This document shows positions 7,571-15,187 of a DNA stretch of 64,000 nt, one piece after another (positions within the stretch are counted from its first letter, which is position 1; each line of letters opens with the position of its first letter). Source of the stretch: Pseudomonas sp. VD-NE ins (lineage in GTDB: Bacteria > Pseudomonadota > Gammaproteobacteria > Pseudomonadales > Pseudomonadaceae); NCBI RefSeq assembly GCF_031882575.1, contig NZ_CP134772.1, forward strand, positions 3,739,001 to 3,803,000, given 5' to 3'. A program made the position numbers and the translations under genes. The notes beneath the pieces were generated by a model that saw only the letters and a program-made list of their open reading frames with translations, did no database searches and had not been told where the DNA came from.

Positions 7571-9079
7571 AGGTTGCGCAGCGAACCTCATGAACCTGTT
7601 GCGCCCTGCCGTTTTCGCTTGATACAGCGCTTGATCGGCGCACTCGATCAGAGCGCTCAGCGGCTCCAGCTGCGGACCGCGCGCAGCGGCGATGCCGATG
7701 CTCAGGCTCACGCGGGCCAAGGGACTGGAGGGGTGTGCGATGTTGGCTTGCTGCAAGCGCTCGATAATCAGCTGCGCAACCACTTCGGCTCCGTCAATAT
7801 GGGTGTCGGGCATGATCACGGCGAACTCCTCGCCGCCATAGCGCGCCACCAGGTCTGACGGCCGCCGCACACACGCATCCAGCACGCTACCGACGGTTTG
7901 CAGACAGGCGTCGCCGGCAACGTGCCCGAGTGCATCATTGAACCGCTTGAAATAGTCGATATCGATCATCAGCAACGCCAGCGACGAGCCGTCGCGCTTT
8001 GCCCGCCGCGCCTCTGTGGCCAGGGTTTCGTCGAAGCAGCGCCGATTTGCCAGCCCGGTCAGCGCATCCTTCATGGCCAACAGTTCCAGTTGCCGATTGG
8101 AGCCGAGCAACTGCTGTTGAGCGATGCGCAGTTCGCCCTCAACCTGGGTCCGGCGACGGATGTCGAGGATCAAGAACAAGCCGATCAGACCGGTAAGCCC
8201 CAACAGCCCCGCCACCACCACCGCCGACAGCAGCGCTTCCGTTCGCCACGCCGTGAGCGCTTCACGCTTGCCGATGGCGACCGTGGTGATCAGCGGCAAT
8301 TTCTCGCTTTTGCGGAACGCATAGAGGCGTTCGACGCCATCCAGGCTGGAGGTATAAGACGCGGTGCCGACCGATTGATCGACCAGGTACTTGGCGTAGA
8401 TCGGCGACTTGGAAAAGTTGCGGCCCATGTCCTGTTCGCGGAACGGATAGCGAACCAGCAATGTGCCGTCGGTATAGGACAAGCCGATGGCCCCGTCCTG
8501 GCCGATGTCGAGTTTGCCGAACAGGCGCAGGAAGTTTTCCACGCCCAGGGTCACGGCCACCACCCCGGCAAACTCGCCACGATCATCATTGAAGCGGCGG
8601 CTGACGGTAATCACCCATTCCTGATTGGAACGGCTGCGGATGGGTGGCCCGATATAGGGTTCGCGGCTCGGATCGTCGCGATGATGAATGAAATAAGCCC
8701 GATCACTGCTGTTGGCACCCACCGGAATCGGCCGGTTCGACGACATCAGCCAATGACCTTGACGGTCATAAATGGTGATACCGCTCAGCTGTGGCATCAG
8801 CGGTTGCTGGCGGTTGACCAGCGCACTCAGGCGCTGGATCTGCGCGGGACCACTGCCTTCGGTTTCGAGGCGTTCGACCAGCCCGAGTAGCAGCAGCGAA
8901 CTTTGCCGGACAATGCCTTCGGAATAGGTCTCCAGTGCCTGGGTCAGGTTCAACCCGTGCACGTTGACCTCTTCCAGCGCGCGATCGCGCGAAGACAGCA
9001 CTTTCCAGATGGTCAGCGACGCCAGAGAGCAGCCGATGACCAGCAGCAAGAGGATGACGAGGTGGGTATCACGCTTCAC
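7532..9079 (-). CDS. membrane-anchored diguanylate cyclase with periplasmic sensor domain
   Basis: This 515-aa protein makes cyclic di-GMP from two GTP. An N-terminal membrane helix (about residues 7-28) and a second one (about 283-307) bracket a periplasmic Cache-like domain with LSGITIYDRQGHW and the later GVVAVTLGVENF. The cytoplasmic GGDEF domain carries an intact GGEEF active site at 415-419. An RxxD inhibitory I-site (Arg406, Asp409) lies five residues before it, so product inhibition is expected. The gene converges on and overlaps the hybrid kinase by 39 bases. In Pseudomonas, cyclic di-GMP and lipopeptides both affect biofilm and swarming, but nothing here ties this enzyme to the lipopeptide locus. 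Confidence 0.9.
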   Translation of the reverse strand: MKRDTHLVILLLLVIGCSLASLTIWKVLSSRDRALEEVNVHGLNLTQALETYSEGIVRQSSLLLLGLVERLETEGSGPAQIQRLSALVNRQQPLMPQLSGITIYDRQGHWLMSSNRPIPVGANSSDRAYFIHHRDDPSREPYIGPPIRSRSNQEWVITVSRRFNDDRGEFAGVVAVTLGVENFLRLFGKLDIGQDGAIGLSYTDGTLLVRYPFREQDMGRNFSKSPIYAKYLVDQSVGTASYTSSLDGVERLYAFRKSEKLPLITTVAIGKREALTAWRTEALLSAVVVAGLLGLTGLIGLFLILDIRRRTQVEGELRIAQQQLLGSNRQLELLAMKDALTGLANRRCFDETLATEARRAKRDGSSLALLMIDIDYFKRFNDALGHVAGDACLQTVGSVLDACVRRPSDLVARYGGEEFAVIMPDTHIDGAEVVAQLIIERLQQANIAHPSSPLARVSLSIGIAAARGPQLEPLSALIECADQALYQAKTAGRNRFMRFAAQPSIEVDGQQATDP

Positions 9080-9344
9080 GAAAGTACCTAATGGAAAGTC
9101 CGGTTTCCCGTTCCGGCCGTTACTGATTCAAGGCAATAACAGCGGTCGTATGTCCTCGACCGGCGCAAGGATACAAGCAGCGCGTCGAACGTGCAGCAAC
9201 CGTATGACGGAACGTCGTTTTCAACCCCTTGGCGTTGTTTCGCAACGACACGACAGCGGCCTGCAACTTATATTCACGGCCGCAGGTCATTAGGCTTGCT
9301 GAGGTTGAATCCATCCGCAAACCTCGAACATTGAAGATACCGCC

Positions 9345-10601
9345 GTGGCCGCTGACCTCGATCGCCGCAACAACCTGTCACTGGACAGCCTGAACTTTTT
9401 CCTCGCCGACGTGCGCGACGGTCTCGGCCCGTATCTGGCCATTTACCTGTTGGCGGTGCATCACTGGGAGCCGGCCAGCATTGGCCTGGTGATGACCATC
9501 GCCGGGGTCGCCGCGCTGATCACCCAGACACCCGCCGGCGCCTGGGTCGACAACAGCCGGCGCAAACGAGCGTTGATTGCGATCGCCGCGCTGCTGGTGA
9601 CCGGCAGTTGCCTGCTGCTGCCATTCGTGACGTCGTTCACTTGGGTGGCACTGACGCAAACCCTCAGTGCAATGGCCGCGTCGATATTCGCCCCGGCGAT
9701 TTGTGCGATTACCCTGGGCATGACCGGACCACGGGCGTTCACCCGGCGAACCGGGCGCAATGAAACCTTCAATCATGCCGGCAACGCCTGCGCCGCCCTC
9801 CTCGCCGGCGTATTCGCGTATCTGTTCGGCCCGGTGGCGGTGTTCTATCTGATGGCGGCCATGGCCCTGGCCAGTGTCATCGCCATTGCCTGCGTGTCGC
9901 CAGCAGCCATCGACCATGATCTGGCCCGTGGACTGGATCCGGCCGACGCTGGCCATCGCCAACCTTCCGGGTTATCCGTGCTGCTGAGCAACCGGCCGCT
10001 GTTGCTGTTCGCCATTTGCTGTGCACTGTTCCACCTCGCCAACGCGGCGATGTTGCCGCTGGTCAGTCAAAAACTCGCGCAAGCCAATTTGCAGATGGCC
10101 ACCCCGCTGACCTCCGCCTGCATCGTGGCCGCGCAATTGGTGATGGTGCCGGCGGCATTACTGGTCGGGGCCAAAGCCGACTTGTGGGGACGCAAACCGC
10201 TGCTGCTGGCCGGTTTTCTGATCCTGCCCTTGCGCGGTGTGCTCTATACGCTGTCGGACGATGCTTATTGGCTGGTCGCGGTGCAGCTGCTCGACGGTGT
10301 CGGCGCCGGTCTGTTCGGCGCCTTGTTTCCGATCATGGTCAAAGACCTCACCCAAGGTACCGGTCACTTCAACATCAGCCTCGGCGCACTGACGACTGCC
10401 TTCGGACTGGGCGCAGCGCTGAGCAACGGCCTCGCCGGGTTCGTTGTGCAGGAGGCTGGTTACAGCGCGGCGTTTCTGACCCTGGCCGGTATTGCGGCGG
10501 TGGCGGTTGTGTTGCTTGGGGTCGGGGTTCCGGAAACCCAGCGCAGTGGTCGTCAGGCAGAAAGCGGATTGGTCGAGGCCAGTACTGAATCCTCAGCGTA
10601 A
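9345..10601 (+). CDS. MFS transporter
   Basis: This 418-aa integral membrane protein has about 12 predicted hydrophobic helices in two halves. The loop 2-3 signature is present in variant form (PAGAWVDNSRRKRAL), and a second-half counterpart, GAKADLWGRKPLL, lies between helices 8 and 9. Both are typical of the drug:H+ antiporter branch of the major facilitator superfamily. The start is a GTG at 9345 with only a weak GAAG ribosome site upstream; an internal start would lose part of helix 1. The gene stands alone between a divergent diguanylate cyclase gene and an exported hydrolase gene. No substrate can be assigned from sequence or neighbours. Confidence 0.85.
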   Translation: MAADLDRRNNLSLDSLNFFLADVRDGLGPYLAIYLLAVHHWEPASIGLVMTIAGVAALITQTPAGAWVDNSRRKRALIAIAALLVTGSCLLLPFVTSFTWVALTQTLSAMAASIFAPAICAITLGMTGPRAFTRRTGRNETFNHAGNACAALLAGVFAYLFGPVAVFYLMAAMALASVIAIACVSPAAIDHDLARGLDPADAGHRQPSGLSVLLSNRPLLLFAICCALFHLANAAMLPLVSQKLAQANLQMATPLTSACIVAAQLVMVPAALLVGAKADLWGRKPLLLAGFLILPLRGVLYTLSDDAYWLVAVQLLDGVGAGLFGALFPIMVKDLTQGTGHFNISLGALTTAFGLGAALSNGLAGFVVQEAGYSAAFLTLAGIAAVAVVLLGVGVPETQRSGRQAESGLVEASTESSA

Positions 10602-10780
10602 TCCATAGCCGTCCCTGCCCTCTGATCGCCGCCATATCGTGTCTGCGCGGCGTTGAAAATCCAGATTCAGTGGATCAGGCAAGCAATCCAGAGGAATGCA
10701 CTTCGGCGCTGAGGCGCTGATCGAGAGAATGTTCGTGCACAGGCTCAGACGAATAAACCCTCAATCGCAAGGACATTCCA

Positions 10781-11803
10781 GTGAAAGGTTTTTGCTTGGC
10801 CTTCGGGCTGCTCTTCAGTACTTTTTCAGCCATGGGAGCCGATATGTCGAACGGCGCAGACAACTTCTACACCAGCGATAAAGTGACCGTGGAAAAGGTC
10901 ACCTTCAAGAACCAGTACGGGATGAAGGTCGCAGGCAATCTGTTCAGCCTGAAGAACCTTGACCCGCAGTCCAAAAATGCCGCGATCATCGTCGGCCACC
11001 CGATGGGCGCGGTGAAAGAGCAAAGCGCCAATCTCTACGCGACCAAAATGGCCGAACAAGGTTTCGTCACGCTGTCGTTCGACTTGTCCTTCTGGGGCGA
11101 AAGCGAGGGCCTGCCACGCCAGTCGGTTGCACCGGACATTTATGCCGAAGACTTCAGCGCGGCGGTGGACTTTCTCGGCACTCGCCCACTGGTCGATCGC
11201 GAGCGTATCGGCGTCATCGGTATTTGCGGCAGCGGCAGCTTTGCCATCAGCGCCGCCAAAATCGACCCACGTTTGAAGGCGATTGCCACTGTCAGCATGT
11301 ACGACATGGGCGCCGCCAACCGTAACGGCCTCAAGCATTCGCTCACGCCAGCACAACGCCAATCCATCATTGAACAGACGGCGCAGCAGCGTAACGCGCA
11401 GTTCTGGGGCGGCCCAGTGCGCTACACCGGCGGCACACCGCTGAAACTCACCGGTAATGCCGTGGGGGACGAGTTCTACGATTTCTACCGCACTGCGCGT
11501 GGTCAGGTCACCCCGGCCGGCGCTTCACCGCAGACCACTACCATGCCGACGCTGGTCAGCAATGTGAAGTTCATGAACTTCTACCCGTTCAATGACATCG
11601 AGAGTATCTCCCCGCGCCCGCTGCTGTTCATCGCCGGTGCTCAGGCGCACTCCCGCGAGTTCAGTGAAGACGCGTACCAGCGCGCGGCCGAACCCAAAGA
11701 GCTGCTGATCATTCCAGGGGCCGGCCATGTCGACTTGTACGACCGGGTCAACCTGATTCCCTTCGCCAAATTGACCACGTTTTTCAGCCAAAACCTGAAG
11801 TAA
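10781..11803 (+). CDS. exported alpha/beta hydrolase (YcjY/dienelactone hydrolase-like)
   Basis: This 340-aa alpha/beta hydrolase begins with a Sec signal peptide of about 20 residues (MKGFCLAFGLLFSTFSAMGA), so the mature enzyme should be periplasmic or secreted. The nucleophile elbow reads GICGSGSF. In this branch the elbow residue appears to be Cys rather than Ser, as in dienelactone hydrolases, although the following Ser cannot be excluded. The oxyanion region is GHPMGAVKEQ, the acid lies near FSED and the catalytic His is in GAGHVDLYD. The GTG at 10781 follows AAGGA with good spacing. A terminator at 11846-11875 separates it from the convergent ycaC-like gene. The substrate is unknown. 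Confidence 0.8.
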   Translation: MKGFCLAFGLLFSTFSAMGADMSNGADNFYTSDKVTVEKVTFKNQYGMKVAGNLFSLKNLDPQSKNAAIIVGHPMGAVKEQSANLYATKMAEQGFVTLSFDLSFWGESEGLPRQSVAPDIYAEDFSAAVDFLGTRPLVDRERIGVIGICGSGSFAISAAKIDPRLKAIATVSMYDMGAANRNGLKHSLTPAQRQSIIEQTAQQRNAQFWGGPVRYTGGTPLKLTGNAVGDEFYDFYRTARGQVTPAGASPQTTTMPTLVSNVKFMNFYPFNDIESISPRPLLFIAGAQAHSREFSEDAYQRAAEPKELLIIPGAGHVDLYDRVNLIPFAKLTTFFSQNLK

Positions 11804-11845
11804 CGCCATCGTAGCGCTGCCAGCGCTTTAAAGCGCAGACACGAC

Positions 11846-11875
11846 AAAGCCTGCTTTTCAGGGCAGGCTTTTCGT
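11846..11875. terminator. terminator between convergent hydrolase genes
   Basis: AAAGCCTGC (11846-11854) pairs with GCAGGCTTT (11863-11871), followed by TTCGTTT. The symmetrical A and T flanks suit termination from both sides. Confidence 0.8.
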
Positions 11876-11890
11876 TTGCAGCACGTCAGC

Positions 11891-12523
11891 TTACTTCTGC
11901 TGAGCCGTCAACGCCGAATAGCTGTTCATCAGGTTGCGGTAGTTGGGGATGCGCTGCGACAGCAGATTGCCCAACCCTTCAATGTCGTTGCGCCAGTCGC
12001 GGTGCAGCTCACACGCCACCGAAAACCAGTTCATCATCTGTGCGCCGGCCTGAGTCATGCGACTCCATGCAGCCTGTTGCACTGTGGTGTTGAAAGTGCC
12101 GGAAGCGTCGGTCACCACAAACACCTCAAACCCTTCTGCCAGCGCCGACAAGGTCGGGAACGCTACGCACACATCCGTCACCACACCGGCAATGATGATC
12201 TGCTTGCGGCCAGTGGCTTTGATCGCCTTGACGAAGTCTTCGTTGTCCCAGGCGTTGATCTGGCCTGGACGAGCGATGTACGGCGCGTCCGGGAACATCT
12301 CTTTCAGCTCTGGCACCAGCGGGCCGTTCGGGCCTTGTTCAAAACTGGTGGTGAGGATGGTCGGCAGCTCAAAGAACTTGGCCAGATCCGCCAGGGCCAG
12401 CACATTGTTCTTGAACTCGTTCGGCGAGAAGTCCTGCACCAGCGAAATCAGGCCGGTCTGGTGGTCGACCAGCAGCACGATAGCGTCGTCTTTGTTCAGG
12501 CGGTTGTAGGTTGGAGTGGTCAT
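11891..12523 (-). CDS. ycaC: YcaC-like isochorismatase-family hydrolase
   Basis: This 210-aa cysteine hydrolase of the isochorismatase superfamily closely resembles YcaC over its whole length. The acidic residue Asp20 lies in LLVDHQTG and the likely nucleophile Cys119 in GVVTDVCVAFP. A cis-peptide-like VVTD motif precedes the cysteine, as in nicotinamidases. YcaC proteins form octamers, and their natural substrate remains unsettled. The ATG at 12523 follows AAGGGA, a good ribosome site. The gene is transcribed toward the exported hydrolase and is divergent from the downstream lipopeptide luxR gene, with 320 bases between. It is probably a neighbour of the lipopeptide locus rather than part of it. 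Confidence 0.88.
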   Translation of the reverse strand: MTTPTYNRLNKDDAIVLLVDHQTGLISLVQDFSPNEFKNNVLALADLAKFFELPTILTTSFEQGPNGPLVPELKEMFPDAPYIARPGQINAWDNEDFVKAIKATGRKQIIIAGVVTDVCVAFPTLSALAEGFEVFVVTDASGTFNTTVQQAAWSRMTQAGAQMMNWFSVACELHRDWRNDIEGLGNLLSQRIPNYRNLMNSYSALTAQQK

Positions 12524-12696
12524 GGTGTGCGTCCCTTTTCAATGTTGGAAAGTTGTTGTTGCGTTCAAGTTGTGTACAGGTTACTGACGCATCGGAAAGG
12601 GATAAATCGGTTGAAATGGGTTTCACCGTCAACCTGAACAGGACAATTCAACGACGGTGTTCTCTTCGTTCCCACGTTGAAGCCAGCAAATTCAGG

Positions 12697-12712
12697 GTTA
12701 TTAGCTAATAAC
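12697..12712. promoter_or_regulatory. perfect 16-bp palindrome upstream of luxR
   Basis: GTTATTAGCTAATAAC is fully self-complementary. It lies about 130 bases upstream of the luxR start and about 175 upstream of the ycaC-like start, a position suited to a dimeric regulator. The binding protein is unknown. Confidence 0.5.
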
Positions 12713-12772
12713 ACCTTCATTAAACAGTCGCTCAAACGTTGTACTAGGATAGGATCCAAGTCTGCGGCTTTT

Positions 12773-12836
12773 CGTCGACCAAGGAGATCGTCGACGGTGC
12801 TGCAGACGTTTTTGAATTAACGCCTCTCAGGGATGA
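12773..12836 (+). promoter_or_regulatory. candidate RsmA/RsmE binding leader of luxR
   Basis: A hairpin with a CGTCGAC/GTCGACG stem exposes CAAGGAGATC in its loop (12773-12796). Downstream, TCAGGGATGA (12827-12836) fits the (A/U)CANGGANG(U/A) consensus at every position and overlaps the Shine-Dalgarno. The other luxR leader has matching motifs. Confidence 0.55.
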
Positions 12837-12843
12837 CACGCAT

Positions 12844-13590
12844 ATGAATTCACACTTGTTCCCCCACATCGGCAAGGTCATCGCCAGCACCGGCAGCCGG
12901 CACTTTCCGCGCATGCTGCATGACCTGATCCTGACGCAACTGGCGGTAGACGCCACGCACATCCGGCAGATGCGCATCGAACCGGTAAGCCGCGCGTCGA
13001 GCCGCAGTGAGCCGGAGCCGCTGAAAGAGCCGGCCCTGCTCGCCGAAACGGTGTTTTCCGAACACAATGCGGCGGCCCACCACTTACAGAACGCGCCGGT
13101 CGCGACCAGCGCGGACGCCTCGCAACTGCACCTGACCCGGCGCAAGGACGGCTATCGCTACGTGATTTCGGTATACCGCAACGGCGAGTCACAGCGCTTT
13201 TCCGCGCAGGAGCGCAGCCTGTTGCAGGACATCTCCCCGGTGCTGCTGCCGATGGTGGAAAAACACATCAACGCCCTGCAACCGGCCACCCCTGATCCAC
13301 AAATTCCGTCCGAAGTAGCCGAAGGCAGCGGCTTGGAAACCTTGCGCCTACGCTTCGACGAGCGCCTGGAGCAACTGGGGCTGAGCCTGTCGAACCGCGA
13401 AACCGAAGTGTGTGTCGGCCTGCTCGCCGGGCGCACGGCGCCGGAACTGGCTGAACAATTGGCGTTGAAGGTCAACACCGTGGAGAGCTATCTGAAACGC
13501 GCGGCGATCAAGTTGGGCATCAGCGGACGGCATTCGTTGATGCGCTGGATGTATTCGCCGCTAGAGGGATCGGCGTCGAGTGCGGCGTGA
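12844..13590 (+). CDS. LuxR-type regulator, downstream end of lipopeptide locus
   Basis: This 248-aa LuxR-family protein carries a C-terminal GerE-type helix-turn-helix (about residues 178-240: SLSNRETEVCVGLLAGRTA, then a VNTVESYLKRA recognition helix). The N-terminal region shows no evident autoinducer-binding domain. This matches the LuxR subfamily flanking Pseudomonas lipopeptide clusters (the massetolide, viscosin and arthrofactin type), whose members activate the NRPS genes independently of N-acyl homoserine lactone. Its paralogue at 56377 sits at the other end of the locus, and both end in ...SGRHxLxxWM. The ATG at 12844 follows GGGA within a GGA motif suited to RsmA/E control. The role as activator of this cluster is inferred from position and family. 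Confidence 0.88.
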   Translation: MNSHLFPHIGKVIASTGSRHFPRMLHDLILTQLAVDATHIRQMRIEPVSRASSRSEPEPLKEPALLAETVFSEHNAAAHHLQNAPVATSADASQLHLTRRKDGYRYVISVYRNGESQRFSAQERSLLQDISPVLLPMVEKHINALQPATPDPQIPSEVAEGSGLETLRLRFDERLEQLGLSLSNRETEVCVGLLAGRTAPELAEQLALKVNTVESYLKRAAIKLGISGRHSLMRWMYSPLEGSASSAA

Positions 13591-13627
13591 TACGCAGGAA
13601 TTAGCGAAGGCTTGGTTTTTTTGGTCG

Positions 13628-13859
13628 TGTCAGTGAGATTCCCCCCTCACCCCAGCCCTCTCCCCCCAAGGGGGGCGAGGGGGAAAGGGAGCCGATCTCG
13701 GTTGAATTCGAAACTGAGTTCGACTTTTGAGCCGAACTTTGAGCTTTTCAAAACCTGAGTTCGACTCGGTATCTCACGTCGGTGCATCTCGACAGAACCC
13801 CGCGATCAGTCCCCTCTCCCTCCGGGCGGTCCGACGTTTCGGGAGGGTTAGGGTGAGGG
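13628..13859. repeat. long intergenic direct repeat, copy A
   Basis: About 230 bases are repeated in the same orientation at 14964-15180. Both copies start TGTCAGTGAGATTCCCCC, contain the same GAGTTCGACTCGGTATCTCA core, and close with an inverted counterpart of the CCCTCACCCCAGCCCTCTCCC start. Copy A runs over the stop codon of the adjacent DUF6124 gene. Confidence 0.85.
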
Positions 13860-14129
13860 CAATCCCGCGACGTGCTCCAATGCCTGATTCACCGCCAATT
13901 CCCCCAACATCACCACTTGCGCAATACCCAGCAAGGTATTGCGATGCGGCCCCTCCAGCATCCCGGCAAAATCACACAACATGACCGAAGCCGAGGCCAG
14001 CGATTCACAGGCGTTTGCCAGTAGGGATTCGGTATCAATTTGCGGATTGACCCGGAACATAGCGTTGGGCGTGTAGGGCGTGGCCATGATGTTGACCGCA
14101 GTCACCGGCGGATCGGGTGTCTTGGACAT
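13848..14129 (-). CDS. DUF6124 family protein
   Basis: This is a small protein of 93 aa. It resembles the Pseudomonas DUF6124 family through the segment FRVNPQIDTESLLANACESL, the following ASVMLCDFAGMLEGPHRN and the final VVMLGELAVNQAL helix. The function of this family is not known. The fold looks all-helical, with no signal peptide or membrane segment. The ATG at 14129 follows AAGGAG with good spacing. The stop codon and the last few codons lie inside direct repeat A, so the C-terminus may have been set by the repeat insertion. A longer relative lies just upstream (14189-14554). Confidence 0.7.
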   Translation of the reverse strand: MSKTPDPPVTAVNIMATPYTPNAMFRVNPQIDTESLLANACESLASASVMLCDFAGMLEGPHRNTLLGIAQVVMLGELAVNQALEHVAGLPSP

Positions 14130-14188
14130 AAGCTAAAACTCCTTCTGCGCAGCGAGGGAGCAGGCTCCCTCACGCGGCTGTTTCGCAA

Positions 14189-14554
14189 TTAGTTGGGCAA
14201 GCGCTGATTGTCGAGGACGCGACTCACCACCAACTCACTCAACATGATCACCTGTTGCAGGATCAGCATTTTCTTGCGGTGAGGGCTGTCGACCGAGTCG
14301 GCAAGGTCGCGGGCCATGTCACTGGCCGATGACAACGATTCGTAGGCTTCAACGAGCAGGGTTTCGTCGTCGACGGTGGGGTCGATCAGGTAGATCTTGC
14401 CGGTTTTGCGGGTGGGTTTTGAGGTTTTGAGCGCGGAAGGATTGAGGTAGAAATTGATCGCCCGTTCTGTGGCCTCTTTGATGTTTTGAGGTTCGAGCGC
14501 GGCGTCGTAGGGGATTGGATCGGTATCTGGTGGGTTGGGTGTGGCTTTGAACAT
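14189..14554 (-). CDS. DUF6124 family protein, longer paralogue
   Basis: This 121-aa protein belongs to the same family as its downstream neighbour. The N-terminus (MFKATPNPPDTDPIP) is the recurrent start of DUF6124 proteins in Pseudomonas. A conserved helical C-terminus follows, with PTVDDETLLVEAYESLSSAS and HRKKMLILQQVIMLSELVV. I chose the ATG at 14554 over starts further up, because the upstream in-frame sequence overlaps a structured RNA-like element and has no protein-like character. The 59-base gap between the two DUF6124 genes suggests cotranscription. The function is unknown. The setting, between long direct repeats and next to a c4-like RNA, suggests accessory or mobile origin. Confidence 0.72.
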   Translation of the reverse strand: MFKATPNPPDTDPIPYDAALEPQNIKEATERAINFYLNPSALKTSKPTRKTGKIYLIDPTVDDETLLVEAYESLSSASDMARDLADSVDSPHRKKMLILQQVIMLSELVVSRVLDNQRLPN

Positions 14555-14610
14555 AGATAAAGTCTCGTATCGAAATTGACCGGAGCCATCACTTTCGCTA
14601 CCAAACGAAG

Positions 14611-14688
14611 GTGGCGGCCATGCGCGGGTTGGTAGACCGGTCGATACGGAAACCCGGCGCTCATGAATGAGCCCCACGCATGTCCACC
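14611..14688 (-). ncRNA. c4-antisense-RNA-like structured element
   Basis: Read on the minus strand, GGTGG...CATGCGTGGG at one end pairs with CCCGCGCATG...CCACC at the other. The enclosed region folds into two hairpins: GCTCA/TGAGC with a TTCA loop, and CCGG/CCGG. This three-way-junction layout, ending near CCGGTCTACCAACCCGCGCATG, resembles c4 antisense RNAs known from phages and integrated elements. The 9-mer TTTGGTAGC flanks it on both sides (14598-14606 and 14752-14760 on the plus strand). It ends 57 bases before the DUF6124 start, so it could be a leader or a separate small RNA. A covariance-model match to Rfam c4 would decide. Confidence 0.5.
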
Positions 14689-14963
14689 ATATAAAACGCA
14701 GCCGCAAAAAGAGACTGCATAAGGTGGCGCCATACGGCGGTACCGAAGCGGGCTACCAAACCCGATCACTGATTTGCAGTGACAGGCAAACGATATATCC
14801 CGACCCATAGCCGCGTAAGCCGGCGGATTCTGGCGTACGCGTAGGTAACGACGCAAGGTGTTGTAGGCGGTATGACGTAACGGTTCGTGTAATTTAAACG
14901 GACAATCGGCGTTGTGTTTATTGATGGAAATACTGGATGGCGGTGGTTCGAGGTTTTGCGGTG
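14689..14963. other. non-coding stretch upstream of the c4-like element
   Basis: No gene is supported here. The minus-strand reading frame through this stretch has no recognisable domain and runs across the structured RNA. A TTTTATATGG motif just upstream of the element on the minus strand could hold a -10 box. An imperfect GGTGGCGCC/GGCGGTACC dyad lies at about 14723-14742. Confidence 0.4.
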
Positions 14964-15180
14964 TGTCAGTGAGATTCCCCCCTCACCCCAGCCCTCTCCC
15001 CCCAAGGGGGGCGAGGGGGAAAGGGAGCCGATCTTGGTTGAATTCGAAACTGAGTTCGACTTGGGAACCGATTTTTGTGCTGTTCAAAACCTGAGTTCGA
15101 CTCGGTATCTCACGTCGGCGTATCTCCAGCAAACACCTCGGTCGGTCCCCTCTCCCTCTGGGAGAGGGCTAGGGTGAGGG
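14964..15180. repeat. long intergenic direct repeat, copy B
   Basis: This is the second copy of the repeat at 13628-13859, in the same orientation about 1.34 kb away. It ends 8 bases short of the macB stop codon. Its terminal inverted pair is better preserved than in copy A (CCCTCTCCC ... GGGAGAGGG). Confidence 0.85.
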
Positions 15181-15187
15181 TCCGCTT

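Larger units (their letters stand above)
12524..12843. promoter_or_regulatory. divergent control region between ycaC-like gene and luxR
   Basis: These 320 bases hold no gene. They contain a perfect 16-base palindrome, GTTATTAGCTAATAAC, at 12697-12712, and the luxR leader with a GGA-loop hairpin (12773-12796) and a second GGA motif (12827-12836). The segment between the palindrome and the luxR start is richer in A+T than the neighbouring genes. Confidence 0.55.

Noticed and set aside
14386..14856. 156-codon minus-strand frame across the c4-like element
   Set aside because: It overlaps the DUF6124 gene in another frame and runs through the structured RNA. The sequence is better explained as RNA structure.
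13628..15180. CRISPR array or insertion sequence as explanation of the repeats
   Set aside because: There are only two long copies, no short regular spacers, no transposase gene and no target-site duplication visible.
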